A stretch of 64,000 nt of DNA from Bradyrhizobiaceae bacterium PARB1 (GTDB lineage Bacteria > Pseudomonadota > Alphaproteobacteria > Rhizobiales > Xanthobacteraceae), in the NCBI GenBank assembly GCA_002256345.1, contig NKIY01000001.1, positions 62,001 through 126,000 on the forward strand. The letters are read 5' to 3'. This document shows positions 49,321 to 59,684 of the stretch, one piece after another; positions within the stretch are counted from its first letter, which is position 1, and the number at the start of each line of letters is the position of its first letter. A program made the position numbers and the translations under genes. Below the pieces are notes generated by a model that worked only from the letters and a program-made list of their open reading frames with translations, had not been told where the DNA came from and did not search any database.

Positions 49321-50193
49321 TTACGAGGTCGGTTCGCCAAATGTCGCGCGGAATGGATGTGCGGGATAGACGCCCACGATCCGGAATTCGCGCGAGAAGA
49401 ACTTCAGCTCTTCGAGCGCGAAGGCGAGGTTGCGGTCGTCCGGATGGCCGTCGACATCCGCATAGAACTGGGTGGCGAAGAACTCGCCATCGACCATGTA
49501 GCTTTCCAGCTTGGTCATGTTGACGCCGTTGGTGGCGAAGCCGCCCAGTGCTTTGTAGAGCGCGGCGGGCAGGTTGCGCACCCGAAATACAAAAGATGTC
49601 ACCAGCGGTGCGGAGCCTTGATCGGCCCACTTGGCGTTCTTTGACAGCATCACGAAACGTGTGGTGTTGTGGCTCTCGTCCTCGACATCCTCGGCCAGAA
49701 TATCCAGCCCGTAAATTTCGGCCGCAAGGCGCGGTGCAAGCGATCCGCAGCTCTTGTCACCGCGCTCGGCGACGATGCGGGCCGAGCCGGCCGTATCGGC
49801 GGCAACGATGGACTTGACGCCGAGCCTGCGGATCAGGCGGCGGCACTGGCCGAGCGCGTGAACATGGCTTTCGATGGTCTTGAGATCCTCGATCTTCGCG
49901 CCGCGCGGCGCCATCAGCTGATGATGGATCGGCATGAACCACTCGCCGATGATGTGGAGGCCCGATGCAGGCAGCAAATGATGGATGTCGGCAACGCGGC
50001 CGGCGATCGAGTTCTCGATCGGAATCATGCCGAGATCGGCCTCGCCGGACGAGATCGCCGCCAGCGCATCCTCAAAAGTTGCGCAGGGCAGCGGCTCGGC
50101 GTTCGGAAACGCTTCGGCGATCGCATTGTGGGAATTGGCGCCGGGCTCGCCCTGGAAGGCGATTTTCATGATCTGGTCTCTGGGTATGGTCAT
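49321..50193 (-). CDS. pheA: Prephenate dehydratase
   Basis: A 290-residue monofunctional enzyme of phenylalanine synthesis. The catalytic domain includes IAFQGEPGANSHNAI, IPIENSIAGRV, AADTAGSAR and DESHNTTRFVML. The C-terminal ACT domain (FVFRVRNLPAALYKALGGFA, then NMTKLESYM) senses phenylalanine for feedback inhibition. ATG 50193 has AAGG upstream; ATG 50169 is an alternative. It lies 21 bp after kdsB on the same strand. Confidence 0.96.
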   Translation of the reverse strand: MTIPRDQIMKIAFQGEPGANSHNAIAEAFPNAEPLPCATFEDALAAISSGEADLGMIPIENSIAGRVADIHHLLPASGLHIIGEWFMPIHHQLMAPRGAKIEDLKTIESHVHALGQCRRLIRRLGVKSIVAADTAGSARIVAERGDKSCGSLAPRLAAEIYGLDILAEDVEDESHNTTRFVMLSKNAKWADQGSAPLVTSFVFRVRNLPAALYKALGGFATNGVNMTKLESYMVDGEFFATQFYADVDGHPDDRNLAFALEELKFFSREFRIVGVYPAHPFRATFGEPTS

Positions 50194-50214
50194 GGCGGGC
50201 CTTGTAGCAGTCGC

Positions 50215-50955
50215 TTAGTGTTTTGCCAGCAGCCGGCGGGCGGTTTCGAGGTCGTCGGGGGTATCGACGCCCAGCGGAACGGAGCCCACGATGGCGGCGT
50301 CGATCCGCATGCCGGCTTCCAGCGCGCGCAGTTGTTCGAGCTTTTCGCGCTGTTCCAGCGTCGACGGAGCCAGCTTGACGAAGCTTTCCAGCGCGGCGCG
50401 GCGATAGGCATAGAGTCCGATATGGTGATAGCGCGGACCATCGCCATAAGGCGCGGTGGCGCGGGTGAAATAGAGCGCGTGCAGCCGGTCCGGGCCGATG
50501 GGAGAGCCGATCAGCTTCACCACATTGGGATTCGTGTGTTCCTCGTCCTTGCGGATTTCTGCGGCCAAGGTGGCGATATCAACTTTTGGATTATCCAGCA
50601 CGCGTACGGCCGCGGCAATGTCGCCGGGTGGAATGGTGGGCAGGTCGCCTTGCACATTGACGATGGTCTGCACCGTTTGGGACGGGTCGAGCTTTCCCAG
50701 CGCCTCGAAAATCCGGTCCGAGCCCGATGGATGGTCCGGCGAGGTCATGACAGCCTCGAAACCGTGGGCCGTTACGGCTTCGGCGATCTCCGGCGTATCG
50801 GTGGCGACAGCCACCCGGCCGATGGCGGCCTCGCTGGCGCGCCGGGCCACATGCACGATCATGGGCAGGCCGGCAATGTCGAGCAGCGGCTTGCCGGGCA
50901 GGCGGGTCGCGGCCATGCGGGCGGGAATGAGCACGAGGGTGCGGGGATCGGTCAT
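50215..50955 (-). CDS. kdsB: 3-deoxy-manno-octulosonate cytidylyltransferase
   Basis: A 246-residue enzyme that makes CMP-Kdo for the lipopolysaccharide inner core. The CTP-binding N-terminus reads [21 protein letters not shown], followed by [16 protein letters not shown] and [11 protein letters not shown] 50955 gives the expected length. It is co-directional with pheA and divergent from cycM. Confidence 0.96.
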   Translation of the reverse strand: MTDPRTLVLIPARMAATRLPGKPLLDIAGLPMIVHVARRASEAAIGRVAVATDTPEIAEAVTAHGFEAVMTSPDHPSGSDRIFEALGKLDPSQTVQTIVNVQGDLPTIPPGDIAAAVRVLDNPKVDIATLAAEIRKDEEHTNPNVVKLIGSPIGPDRLHALYFTRATAPYGDGPRYHHIGLYAYRRAALESFVKLAPSTLEQREKLEQLRALEAGMRIDAAIVGSVPLGVDTPDDLETARRLLAKH

Positions 50956-51187
50956 GGCTGAACGGTTTGGCAAAATCGGTTCGAATTCCGTCTGTCGGAC
51001 CCGGAAAACCATGATGCAGATCAAGGGCAAACCCGGGAGCGCGGCGTTTATACGGGTTGCCAGAACTAGGGCAAACCGTTATCTCGATTGGGCGGGCTGA
51101 CTGGGCCTGTAGACGCGATTCATGGGCGCGTCGAGGCCGTGGGAGCGGCCTTCCAATGACCTAAAACGGGCGTGGGGCTTACCGAAT

Positions 51188-51736
51188 ATGGACTCTTTCG
51201 AACTCAACAAGATCATGGGGGCCATTCTCGGCACCTGCCTCGTACTGATGGCGACGAACTTTACCGCCCAGGCTGTATTCACCCCGAAGCATCTGGAAAA
51301 GCCCGGTTACGATATCGCCGTGAAGGAAGAGGCTGCCGGCGGCGCCAAGGCGGCGGCCGCGCCCTCCGAACCCATCGAGAAGCTGCTGCAGACCGCCTCG
51401 GTCGAAAAGGGCCAGACGGCTGCCAAGAAGTGCGCCTCGTGCCACACCTTCGAGAAGGGCGGCCCGAATCGGGTGGGTCCGAATCTCTACGGTGTCATCA
51501 ACGATCACGTCGGTCAGGGCCGGGGCGGCTTCAATTTCTCTGCGGCCATGAAGGCCAAGGGCGGAAGCTGGGGTTTTGAGGAGCTCAACAAGTTCATCGC
51601 CAATCCGAAGGGCACCGTGCCTGGCACCGCGATGGGCTTCGCCGGCATCCAGAAGGACAGCGAGCGCGCCGACCTGATCGCCTATCTGGCGACTCTGGCC
51701 GACACGCCGGTGCCGTTGCCGACCGCTGCGAAGTAA
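51188..51736 (+). CDS. cycM: Membrane-anchored cytochrome c (CycM type)
   Basis: 182 residues. An uncleaved N-terminal anchor (MGAILGTCLVLMATNFTAQAV) is followed by an Ala-rich linker and a class I cytochrome c domain with Cys82-Ala-Ser-Cys85-His86. The probable axial Met is in GTAMGFAG. It carries electrons from the bc1 complex to the aa3-type terminal oxidase at the periplasmic face. Its place beside kdsB and pheA is characteristic of Bradyrhizobium-type genomes. Confidence 0.92.
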   Translation: MDSFELNKIMGAILGTCLVLMATNFTAQAVFTPKHLEKPGYDIAVKEEAAGGAKAAAAPSEPIEKLLQTASVEKGQTAAKKCASCHTFEKGGPNRVGPNLYGVINDHVGQGRGGFNFSAAMKAKGGSWGFEELNKFIANPKGTVPGTAMGFAGIQKDSERADLIAYLATLADTPVPLPTAAK

Positions 51737-51780
51737 GTCGCGCTTAGCGCGTTTTCGTCACATTCCTTGTTTGATCAACG

Positions 51781-51812
51781 GCCGGGCCATCAGCCCGGCT
51801 GTTGTCGTTTGA
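51781..51812 (+). terminator. Terminator-like hairpin after cycM
   Basis: GCCGGGC (51781-51787) and GCCCGGC (51793-51799) pair with the loop CATCA, followed by TGTTGTCGTTTG. It lies 45 bp past the cycM stop. Confidence 0.65.
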
Positions 51813-51966
51813 CGCATTACCAAAGCTTAAGCGGGACGTTTGGCCGCAACGGGCTAGGATGCAACCGGAGTGACGGGTGGTATCTTGCGGAAAAGCCGGC
51901 ATAATTGGTCGAACCCTCGCCTCATATGACCGTTCTACTTGCTCCCGGTTCACAGGATTCAGCACT

Positions 51967-53871
51967 TTGACAATCTCCCGCCGCCGCCTTCTGAAGACGT
52001 CCGCTTTTGCCGCCCTGACGCCCGTGCTGGGCGGAGTCGGCAGTCTCCCGGTGATCGGAGCGGCAGAGGCGCAGCCCGCCGCAGCCGGCGGCGCGGAGTG
52101 GCAGCACGCGTTGTCGCTGTTTGGGGAGATCAAGTACCCCGCCGGCTTCAAGCGCTTCGACTACGTCAATCCGGATGCGCCGAAGGGCGGCACCGTGCGA
52201 CAGATCGCACTCGGCACCTTCGACAATTTCAACATCGCGGTGGCCGGTGTGAAAGGCAATATCGCCGGCGCTGTCGGACTGATCTACGAGTCCCTGACGA
52301 CAGCCTCGCTCGACGAAGTCTCGACCGAATACGGTCTGCTGGCCGAGTCCGTCAGCCATCCCGACGATTATTCCTGGGTGACCTATCGCCTGCGCGCCGA
52401 AGCGAAGTGGCACGACGGCAAGCCCGTCACGCCTGAAGATGTGATCTTCTCGCTCGACTCGTTCAAGAAATATTCGCCGCAATATTCCGCTTACTACAGC
52501 CATGTGGTGAAAGCCGAGAAGGTCGGCGATCGCGACGTGAAGTTCACGTTCGACGGACCGGGCAATCGCGAATTGCCGCAGATCGTCGGCCAGCTCACGG
52601 TGCTGCCGAAGCATTGGTGGGAGGGCACCAATGCGTCCGGCCAGAAGCGCGATATCGGCAGCACGACGCTCGAATTGCCGCTTGGCAGTGCGGCCTATCG
52701 CATCAAGGATTTCGCACCGGGGCGCAATGTCGTTGTCGAACGCGTGAAGGACTATTGGGGCGCAAAGCTGGCCGTGAATGTCGGCAAGTACAATTTTGAT
52801 GAGATCCGCTACGAGTATTTCCGCGACGGTACGGTCGCGCTCGAAGCATTCAAGGGAGATCAGGTCGACTGGCGCACCGAGAACAGCGCGAAGAACTGGG
52901 CAACCGCCTATGACTTCCCGGCCGCGACCGAAAAGCGCGTGCTTCTCGAGGAATTCGCCAATCGCTCCTCGGGCGTCATGCAGGGCTTCGCGATGAATAT
53001 TCGTCGCGACAAGTTCAAGGACGCGCGCGTTCGCCGTGCGCTGAACTTCGCATTCGATTTCGAGGAGATGAACAAGCAGATCTTCTTCGGTCAGTACACG
53101 CGTATTGCGAGCTATTTCGAAGGTACCGAACTGGCATCCTCGGGCCTGCCGGAAGGCAAGGAACTGGAAATTCTGGAAGCGGTGCGCGCCGAGGTGCCGC
53201 CGGAGGTGTTTACCAAGCCATACACCAACCCCGTTGGCGGCAACGCGGAGAATGTCCGGGCCAACCTGCGCGAAGCGACGCAGCTGTTCAAGGCCGCCGG
53301 CTACGAGGTTCGCGATCGCAAGCTCGTCAATGCCAAGACCGGTGCGCCATTCGAGATTGAATTGCTCGGGGAAGACCCGAGTTCCGAACGTATCGCTCTA
53401 TTCTTCAAGCCGTCACTGGAACGGCTCGGTATCAGCGTCACCGTCCGCACCATCGATGCGACGCAATACGAAAACAGGCTGCGCAGTTGGGATTTCGACA
53501 TCGTAGTGGCCTTGTGGCCGGAGTCGCTGTCACCCGGCAACGAACAGCGTGAATTCTGGGGCTCAAAGGCTGCGGATCAGCCCGGCTCGCGCAATGTGAT
53601 CGGCATCAAGAATCCGGCTATCGACAAGTTGATCGAGCGCGTGATCTTCACCAAGGATCGCGCCGATCTCGTTGCCGCGACCAAGGCGCTGGACCGCGTC
53701 CTGCTCTGGAATCATTTTGTCGTTCCGCAGTTCACCTATAACAAGATCCGCACCGCGCGCTGGGATCGCTTCGGTCGGCCACCTGAGTCGCCGAAATATG
53801 GCCAGTCCGGATTCCCTTCGATCTGGTGGTGGGATGCGGAGAAGGCGGCCAAGACGGGCGGCCGCTCTTGA
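51967..53871 (+). CDS. Family-5 peptide ABC transporter binding protein (YejA/YepA-like), first copy
   Basis: 634 residues. A twin-arginine-type leader (ISRRRLLKTSAFAAL) precedes a family-5 solute-binding domain: YVNPDAPKGGTVRQIALG, YRLRAEAKWHDGKPVTPEDVIFSLDSFK, LGSAAYRIKDF and FNFAFDFEEMNKQIFFGQ-like blocks. These proteins capture oligopeptides in the periplasm. The start is a TTG at 51967 with AGGA upstream. It ends 14 bp before a second, related binding-protein gene of the same operon. Confidence 0.88.
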   Translation: MTISRRRLLKTSAFAALTPVLGGVGSLPVIGAAEAQPAAAGGAEWQHALSLFGEIKYPAGFKRFDYVNPDAPKGGTVRQIALGTFDNFNIAVAGVKGNIAGAVGLIYESLTTASLDEVSTEYGLLAESVSHPDDYSWVTYRLRAEAKWHDGKPVTPEDVIFSLDSFKKYSPQYSAYYSHVVKAEKVGDRDVKFTFDGPGNRELPQIVGQLTVLPKHWWEGTNASGQKRDIGSTTLELPLGSAAYRIKDFAPGRNVVVERVKDYWGAKLAVNVGKYNFDEIRYEYFRDGTVALEAFKGDQVDWRTENSAKNWATAYDFPAATEKRVLLEEFANRSSGVMQGFAMNIRRDKFKDARVRRALNFAFDFEEMNKQIFFGQYTRIASYFEGTELASSGLPEGKELEILEAVRAEVPPEVFTKPYTNPVGGNAENVRANLREATQLFKAAGYEVRDRKLVNAKTGAPFEIELLGEDPSSERIALFFKPSLERLGISVTVRTIDATQYENRLRSWDFDIVVALWPESLSPGNEQREFWGSKAADQPGSRNVIGIKNPAIDKLIERVIFTKDRADLVAATKALDRVLLWNHFVVPQFTYNKIRTARWDRFGRPPESPKYGQSGFPSIWWWDAEKAAKTGGRS

Positions 53872-53885
53872 GGAGGCTGTCGCGC

Positions 53886-55745
53886 ATGGCGCAGCTCAAT
53901 CGTCGGCACGTGCTCGGCCTCGGTATCGGCGCCATTGCCGCATCCCGCTTCAGCCGGGCGCTCGCGCAGGGCGCTAGCGAAGCGCATGGCATGTCCGCGT
54001 TCGGCGATCTGAAATATCCCGAGGGATTTCCGCATTTTGATTATGTGAATGTGAAAGCGCCGAAGGGAGGGATGTTTTCGACCATTCCGTCGGTGAAGGC
54101 CTACAATCAGTCGTACCAGACCTTCAATTCGCTGAATGCTTATGTGCTGAAGGGCGATGGCGCGCAGGGCATGGGGCTGACCTTCACATCGTTGATGGCA
54201 CGCGCTGCCGACGAACCAGATGCGATGTACGGACTAGCCGCAAGGTCCGTGCAGATTTCCGCGGATGGCCTGACCTATCGTTTCATCATGCGCCCCGAGG
54301 CTCGCTTCCATGACGGCAGCAAACTCACGGCGAAGGATGCCGCCTGGTCGCTGACCACCCTGAAAGAAAAAGGGCATGGCAACATCGTCACGCAAATGCG
54401 TGACGTGGTGAAAGCCGAGGCGATCGACGACGCCACGCTCGTGGTGACCTTTGCCGAAAAGCGTGGCCGCGATGTGCCGCTTTTCGTCGCGAGCATGCCG
54501 ATTTTCTCGCAAGCTTATTACGCCGGTCGTGTGTTCGACGAAACGACTCTCGAGACACCGTTGGGCAGCGGGCCTTACAAGGTCGGCCGCTTCGAGGTCG
54601 GACGTTTCATCGAGTTCGATCGTGTGAAGGACTGGTGGGGCGCCAATCTTCCCGTCTGCCGCGGACTCTATAATTTCGATGTCGTGCGTTTCGATTTCTA
54701 TCGCGACCGTGACGTTGCTTTCGAAGGCTTTACGGGGCGCAACTATCTGTTTCGTGAGGAATTTACGTCGCGAATCTGGAATACGCGTTACGATTTTCCT
54801 GCCATCAAGGACGGACGCGTCAAGCAGGAGGTTCTCCCGGACGATCGACCATCAGGGGCGCAAGGATGGTTCATCAATACGCGACGTCCCAAGTTTCGGG
54901 ATCCGCGCGTGCGCGAAGCGCTCGGCAATGCGTTCGATTTCGAATGGACCAACAAGACCATCATGTATGGCGCCTATGAGCGCACGGTCTCGCCATTCCA
55001 GAATTCCGATCTGATGGCGGTGGACGCGCCGTCGCCGGAGGAACTCGCTTTGCTTGAGCCATTCCGCGGCAAGGTGCCGGTGGAGGTGTTTGGCAAGCCG
55101 TATGTGCCGCCGGTGTCCGATGGCTCGGGGCAGGATCGCGCGCTGCTGCGCAAAGCGATCCAGTTGCTCAACGAGGCCGGCTGCGCGATGAAGGATGGCA
55201 AGCGCATGACGGCGCAGGGCGAGCCGTTCAAAATTGAATTCCTGCTCGATGAGCCGAACTTTCAGGCTCATCACATGCCGTTCATCAAGAATCTCGGCAC
55301 GCTCGGCATCGAAGCAACCTTGCGTCTGGTCGACCCCGTCCAGGAACAGGCACGGCGCAACGATTTCGATTTCGATATGATTATCGAGCGCTTCAGCTTT
55401 TCGACCGTTCCCGGAGACTCGCTGCGTCCGTTTTTCACGGCTCAGGCGGCGTCGGTGAAAGGCTCATACAATCTGTCGGGCATCGCAGATCCGGTGATCG
55501 ATACGCTGATCGAGCAGGTAATCGCTGCGGAGAGCCGCGCCAAGCTGGTCTTCGCCGCACGCGCGCTCGATCGCGTGATCCGCGCCGGTCGCTACTGGGT
55601 CCCGCAATGGTATTCGAGCAAGCACCGGCTGGCCTATTGGGATGTGTTCGGCCATCCGGCCGAGTTGCCGAAATATCTCGACATGATCGCGCCCGATCTC
55701 TGGTGGGCCGAGGCCAACAAGACGGCGACCGAGCAGGCGAAATAG
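53886..55745 (+). CDS. Family-5 peptide ABC transporter binding protein (YejA/YepA-like), second copy
   Basis: A 619-residue paralogue of the gene before it. A twin-arginine-type leader (LNRRHVLGLGIGAIAASR) is followed by YVNVKAPKGGMFSTIPS, YRFIMRPEARFHDGSKLTAKDAAWSL and LGSGPYKVGRFEVGRFIEFDRVKDWWG. ATG 53886 follows the GAGGAGG at 53870-53876. The permease yejB starts directly after its stop. Two binding proteins feeding one Yej transporter suggest two ligand classes. Confidence 0.9.
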   Translation: MAQLNRRHVLGLGIGAIAASRFSRALAQGASEAHGMSAFGDLKYPEGFPHFDYVNVKAPKGGMFSTIPSVKAYNQSYQTFNSLNAYVLKGDGAQGMGLTFTSLMARAADEPDAMYGLAARSVQISADGLTYRFIMRPEARFHDGSKLTAKDAAWSLTTLKEKGHGNIVTQMRDVVKAEAIDDATLVVTFAEKRGRDVPLFVASMPIFSQAYYAGRVFDETTLETPLGSGPYKVGRFEVGRFIEFDRVKDWWGANLPVCRGLYNFDVVRFDFYRDRDVAFEGFTGRNYLFREEFTSRIWNTRYDFPAIKDGRVKQEVLPDDRPSGAQGWFINTRRPKFRDPRVREALGNAFDFEWTNKTIMYGAYERTVSPFQNSDLMAVDAPSPEELALLEPFRGKVPVEVFGKPYVPPVSDGSGQDRALLRKAIQLLNEAGCAMKDGKRMTAQGEPFKIEFLLDEPNFQAHHMPFIKNLGTLGIEATLRLVDPVQEQARRNDFDFDMIIERFSFSTVPGDSLRPFFTAQAASVKGSYNLSGIADPVIDTLIEQVIAAESRAKLVFAARALDRVIRAGRYWVPQWYSSKHRLAYWDVFGHPAELPKYLDMIAPDLWWAEANKTATEQAK

Positions 55746-56855
55746 ATGACCGCATATATCGCACGCCGCGTGCTGCTGATGTTTCCCACGCTGCTGGGCA
55801 TCTTGTTCGTGTCCTTTGTCGTGGTGCAATTTGCGCCCGGCGGCCCTGTCGAGCGTGTCATCGCGCAGATGAGCGGTGCCGATACCGGAGCATCGCGCGC
55901 ATCCGGCGGCGGTTCGGGCGGCGATTTTGGCAACCGGGCCCAGCCGGGCGCCGGTGCCGATGCGGTGAATTCGAAGTACCGCGGCGCGCAGGGGCTGGAT
56001 CCGGCCTTTATCAAGAATCTCGAAAAGCAGTTCGGCTTCGACAAGCCGGCACCTGAGCGTTTCCTGCTGATGGTGTGGAATTATGCCCGCTTCGATTTCG
56101 GCAAGAGCTATTTTCGCGATACGTCGGTGGTGCAGCTGATCAAGGAAAAGCTGCCGGTCTCGATGTCGCTCGGCATCTGGATGATGCTCATCAGCTATCT
56201 CATCTCGATCCCGCTCGGCATCCGCAAGGCGGTTGCGGACGGATCGAGATTCGACACCTGGACCTCGGCGGTGATCATCATCGGCTTTGCGATCCCGGGC
56301 TTCCTGTTCGCGATCCTGTTGATCATCCTGTTCGCGGGCGGTTCGTTCTGGAGTCTCTTTCCGCTGCGCGGACTGACCTCGGACGGCTGGAGCCAGTTTC
56401 CGTGGTATTGGAAGATCATCGATTACTTCTGGCACATCACGCTGCCGCTGGTGGCGATGGGGCTCAGCGCCTTCGCGACGACGACGCTGCTGACCAAGAA
56501 CTCGTTCCTCGATGAAATCCGCAAGCAATATGTGATGACCGCGCGCGCCAAGGGCTGCACCGAACGGCAGGTGCTCTACGGCCACGTCTTCCGCAATGCC
56601 ATGCTGATCGTCATCGCCGGTTTTCCCGGTGCTTTTATCGGTGCGTTTTTCTCCGGCGCGCTGCTGATCGAGACGATCTTCTCGCTCGACGGCCTCGGCC
56701 TGCTGGGCTTTGAGAGCGTTCTCAACCGCGACTATCCCGTGGTGTTCGGCACGCTGTTCATCTTCTCGCTGATGGGACTGATCGTCGGCCTGATCTCCGA
56801 TCTGGCCTACATGTGGGTCGATCCGCGGATTGATTTCGAGGCACGGGAAGTCTGA
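55746..56855 (+). CDS. yejB: Peptide ABC transporter permease YejB
   Basis: A 369-residue inner-membrane permease. It starts with VLLMFPTLLGILFVSFVVVQFAPGGPVE and has the Gly/Ser-rich periplasmic insert (about 43-80) and NSKYRGAQGLDP typical of YejB. The coupling helix region is MTARAKGCTERQVLYGHVFRNA. It begins at the base after the second binding-protein stop and overlaps yejE by one base. Confidence 0.95.
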   Translation: MTAYIARRVLLMFPTLLGILFVSFVVVQFAPGGPVERVIAQMSGADTGASRASGGGSGGDFGNRAQPGAGADAVNSKYRGAQGLDPAFIKNLEKQFGFDKPAPERFLLMVWNYARFDFGKSYFRDTSVVQLIKEKLPVSMSLGIWMMLISYLISIPLGIRKAVADGSRFDTWTSAVIIIGFAIPGFLFAILLIILFAGGSFWSLFPLRGLTSDGWSQFPWYWKIIDYFWHITLPLVAMGLSAFATTTLLTKNSFLDEIRKQYVMTARAKGCTERQVLYGHVFRNAMLIVIAGFPGAFIGAFFSGALLIETIFSLDGLGLLGFESVLNRDYPVVFGTLFIFSLMGLIVGLISDLAYMWVDPRIDFEAREV

Positions 56856-58033
56856 TGACCGTCACAGCACCCATGCCCGTCGAAACCACTACGCAGACGC
56901 CGCTCGGCGAAGCTGTGCCGCCGTCGCGTCGTCCACTCGGCCTTTCGCCGCTCAACAAACGGCGCTGGCAGAATTTCAAAGCCAACCGGCGCGGCTACTG
57001 GTCGCTCTGGATCTTCTCGTTTCTTTTTCTGATTTCACTGTTCGCCGAGGTGATCGCCAATGATCGCCCGTTCCTGATCAAGTTTGACGGCAAGCTGTAT
57101 TTTCCTTCCGTCGTCACTTATTCCGAGACAACGTTCGGCGGCGATTTCGAGACGGCGGCGGATTATCGCGATCCGTTCTTGCAGAAGCTGATCGCGGACA
57201 AGGGTGGCAGCATCTACTGGCCGCCGATCCGCTATTCCTATGACACTCACAATCTAGATCTGCCGACGCCGGCGCCCTCCAAACCGACATGGATGCTCAC
57301 TGAAGAGCAATGCAAGCCGGTGGTCGAGAAGAAGGGCCTCAAGGGCTGCAGCGATCTCGAATATAACTGGCTTGGCACCGACGATCAGGGCCGCGATGTG
57401 GTCGCGCGCCTGATCTATGGTTTCCGCATCTCCGTGCTGTTCGGCCTGACATTGACGATCCTGTCCTCGATCATCGGCGTCGCCGCCGGCGGCGTGCAGG
57501 GCTATTTCGGCGGCTGGGTCGATCTCGCCTTCCAGCGCTTCATCGAAATCTGGAGCTCGATCCCGTCGCTCTATCTGCTGTTGATCCTGTCCGCCGTGCT
57601 GGTGCCGGGCTTCTTCGTGCTGCTCGGCATCCTGCTGCTGTTCTCGTGGGTTTCTCTGGTCGGCCTCGTCCGCGCCGAGTTCTTGCGCGGACGTAATTTC
57701 GAATATGTCACCGCTGCGCGGGCGCTAGGCGTCTCCAATCGCAGCATCATGGTGAAGCATCTGCTGCCCAACGCCATGGTCGCGACCATGACGTTCCTGC
57801 CCTTCATCGTCTCGTCCTCGGTGATGACGCTGACGGCGCTGGATTTCCTCGGTTTCGGCCTGCCGCCTGGCTCGCCGTCGCTCGGCGAGCTGCTATCGCA
57901 GGGCAAGGCCAATGTGCAGGCACCCTGGCTCGGCTTCACCGGCTTCTTCGCGGTGGCGATCATGCTGTCGCTGCTGATCTTCATCGGCGAAGCGGTACGA
58001 GACGCTTTCGATCCGCGCAAGACGTTCAGGTAG
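56855..58033 (+). CDS. yejE: Peptide ABC transporter permease YejE
   Basis: A 392-residue second permease of the transporter. The N-terminal helix WIFSFLFLISLFAEVIAND is followed by a long periplasmic segment with YNWLGTDDQGRDVVARLIYGFRIS, then five helices. The coupling region reads VTAARALGVSNRSIMVKHLLPNA. It overlaps yejB by one base and is followed 9 bp later by yejF. Confidence 0.95.
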   Translation: MTVTAPMPVETTTQTPLGEAVPPSRRPLGLSPLNKRRWQNFKANRRGYWSLWIFSFLFLISLFAEVIANDRPFLIKFDGKLYFPSVVTYSETTFGGDFETAADYRDPFLQKLIADKGGSIYWPPIRYSYDTHNLDLPTPAPSKPTWMLTEEQCKPVVEKKGLKGCSDLEYNWLGTDDQGRDVVARLIYGFRISVLFGLTLTILSSIIGVAAGGVQGYFGGWVDLAFQRFIEIWSSIPSLYLLLILSAVLVPGFFVLLGILLLFSWVSLVGLVRAEFLRGRNFEYVTAARALGVSNRSIMVKHLLPNAMVATMTFLPFIVSSSVMTLTALDFLGFGLPPGSPSLGELLSQGKANVQAPWLGFTGFFAVAIMLSLLIFIGEAVRDAFDPRKTFR

Positions 58034-58042
58034 GGCTCGGAC

Positions 58043-59680
58043 ATGGACGCCATCAATCAACCCTTGCTCGACGTGCGCGATCTCTCGGTCGCCTTCCATC
58101 AGGGCGGCAACACGTCGGTCGCCGTCAACAAGATCTCGTTCGACATCAAGCGCGGTGAATGCATCGCGCTGGTCGGCGAATCCGGTTCGGGAAAATCGGT
58201 CAGCGCGCTGTCAGTTCTGAAGCTGTTGCCTTATCCGATGGCCTCGCACCCGTCGGGCGCCATCCGCTTCAAGGGGCACGAGCTGCTCGGCATGTCCGAG
58301 AACGATATCCGAGCCATTCGCGGCAACGATATCTCGATCATCTTCCAGGAGCCGATGACCTCGCTTAACCCGCTGCACACGATCGGTGCGCAGATCGGCG
58401 AAATCCTTCAGCTCCACAACGGTATGCGTGGCCAAGCGGCGCGCGCGCGCGTCCTCGAACTGCTGACACAGGTGGGGATTCTCGATCCGGAGACGCGGCT
58501 CGGCAGCTATCCGCATCAGCTCTCGGGTGGCCAGCGCCAGCGCGTGATGATCGCAATGGCACTCGCCAATGAGCCGGATCTGCTCATCGCCGACGAGCCG
58601 ACCACGGCGCTCGACGTCACGGTGCAAGCGCAGATCCTTGCGTTACTTGCCGATATCCGCCAGCGGCTCGGCATGAGCCTGCTCTTCATCACCCACGATC
58701 TCGGTATCGTCCGGCGTATCGCCGAGCGGGTTTGCGTGATGAAGAATGGCGAGATCGTCGAGCAGGGGCCCGTCGAACAGGTCTTCACCTCGCCGCGGCA
58801 TCCCTACACCAAGGCGCTGCTCGCTGCCGAACCGAAGCCCGACCCTGCGCCGCCGCAGCCAGATGCCCCGGTGGTGATGTCCACCGATGATCTCAAGGTC
58901 TGGTTCCCCATCAAGCGAGGACTGCTGCGCAAGACCATCGGGCATGTGAAGGCGGTCGATGGTGTCAGCGTCAAAATTCGCAAGGGCGAGACGCTCGGCG
59001 TGGTCGGTGAATCCGGGTCGGGGAAGACGACGCTCGGCCTTGCGCTGCTGCGCCTGATTTCGTCGCAGGGACCGATCGTGTTTCTCGGCAAGGACATCCA
59101 GGGCCTGCAGTTCAAGCAGATGCGCCCGTTCCGGCGCGACATGCAGATCGTGTTTCAGGATCCCTTCGGTGCGCTCAGCCCGCGTATGTCCGTCGGCGAT
59201 ATCATTGCTGAAGGGCTCAGTGTTCATCAGCGCTCGTTGTCGGAGGACGAGCGCGAGGCACGCGTGGTGAAGGCACTTGTGGATGTCGGTCTCGATCCGG
59301 CGACGCGCTTCCGTTACCCGCATGAGTTCTCTGGTGGCCAGCGCCAGCGCATCTCAATCGCCCGCGCTGTCGTGCTGGAGCCGAGCTTCGTGGTGCTTGA
59401 TGAGCCGACCAGCGCGCTCGATATGCTGTTCCAGGCGCAGATGGTTGATCTCCTGCGCGAATTGCAGCGCAAACGCGACCTCACCTACATGTTTATTTCC
59501 CACGATCTCCGGGTCGTCGCCTCGCTGGCGAGCCACCTGATCGTGATGCGCCATGGCAAGGTGGTGGAAGAAGGCCCGGCCGCGGAGTTGTTCAAGAATC
59601 CGAAGTCCGACTACACCCGCGCGCTGTTCGCCGCTGCCTTCCGTATCGAGGCGGTGCCGGGCGATGCGGCGTCGCAGTAG
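58043..59680 (+). CDS. yejF: Peptide ABC transporter ATPase YejF (two nucleotide-binding domains)
   Basis: 545 residues with two fused ATPase domains. Walker A is [12 protein letters not shown] near residue 48 and [12 protein letters not shown] near 325. The ABC signatures are [12 protein letters not shown] and [12 protein letters not shown]; Walker B reads [12 protein letters not shown] and [12 protein letters not shown]. It powers import through YejB and YejE. It is the last transporter gene; a NUDIX gene follows 4 bp later. Confidence 0.96.
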   Translation: MDAINQPLLDVRDLSVAFHQGGNTSVAVNKISFDIKRGECIALVGESGSGKSVSALSVLKLLPYPMASHPSGAIRFKGHELLGMSENDIRAIRGNDISIIFQEPMTSLNPLHTIGAQIGEILQLHNGMRGQAARARVLELLTQVGILDPETRLGSYPHQLSGGQRQRVMIAMALANEPDLLIADEPTTALDVTVQAQILALLADIRQRLGMSLLFITHDLGIVRRIAERVCVMKNGEIVEQGPVEQVFTSPRHPYTKALLAAEPKPDPAPPQPDAPVVMSTDDLKVWFPIKRGLLRKTIGHVKAVDGVSVKIRKGETLGVVGESGSGKTTLGLALLRLISSQGPIVFLGKDIQGLQFKQMRPFRRDMQIVFQDPFGALSPRMSVGDIIAEGLSVHQRSLSEDEREARVVKALVDVGLDPATRFRYPHEFSGGQRQRISIARAVVLEPSFVVLDEPTSALDMLFQAQMVDLLRELQRKRDLTYMFISHDLRVVASLASHLIVMRHGKVVEEGPAAELFKNPKSDYTRALFAAAFRIEAVPGDAASQ

Positions 59681-59684
59681 CATC

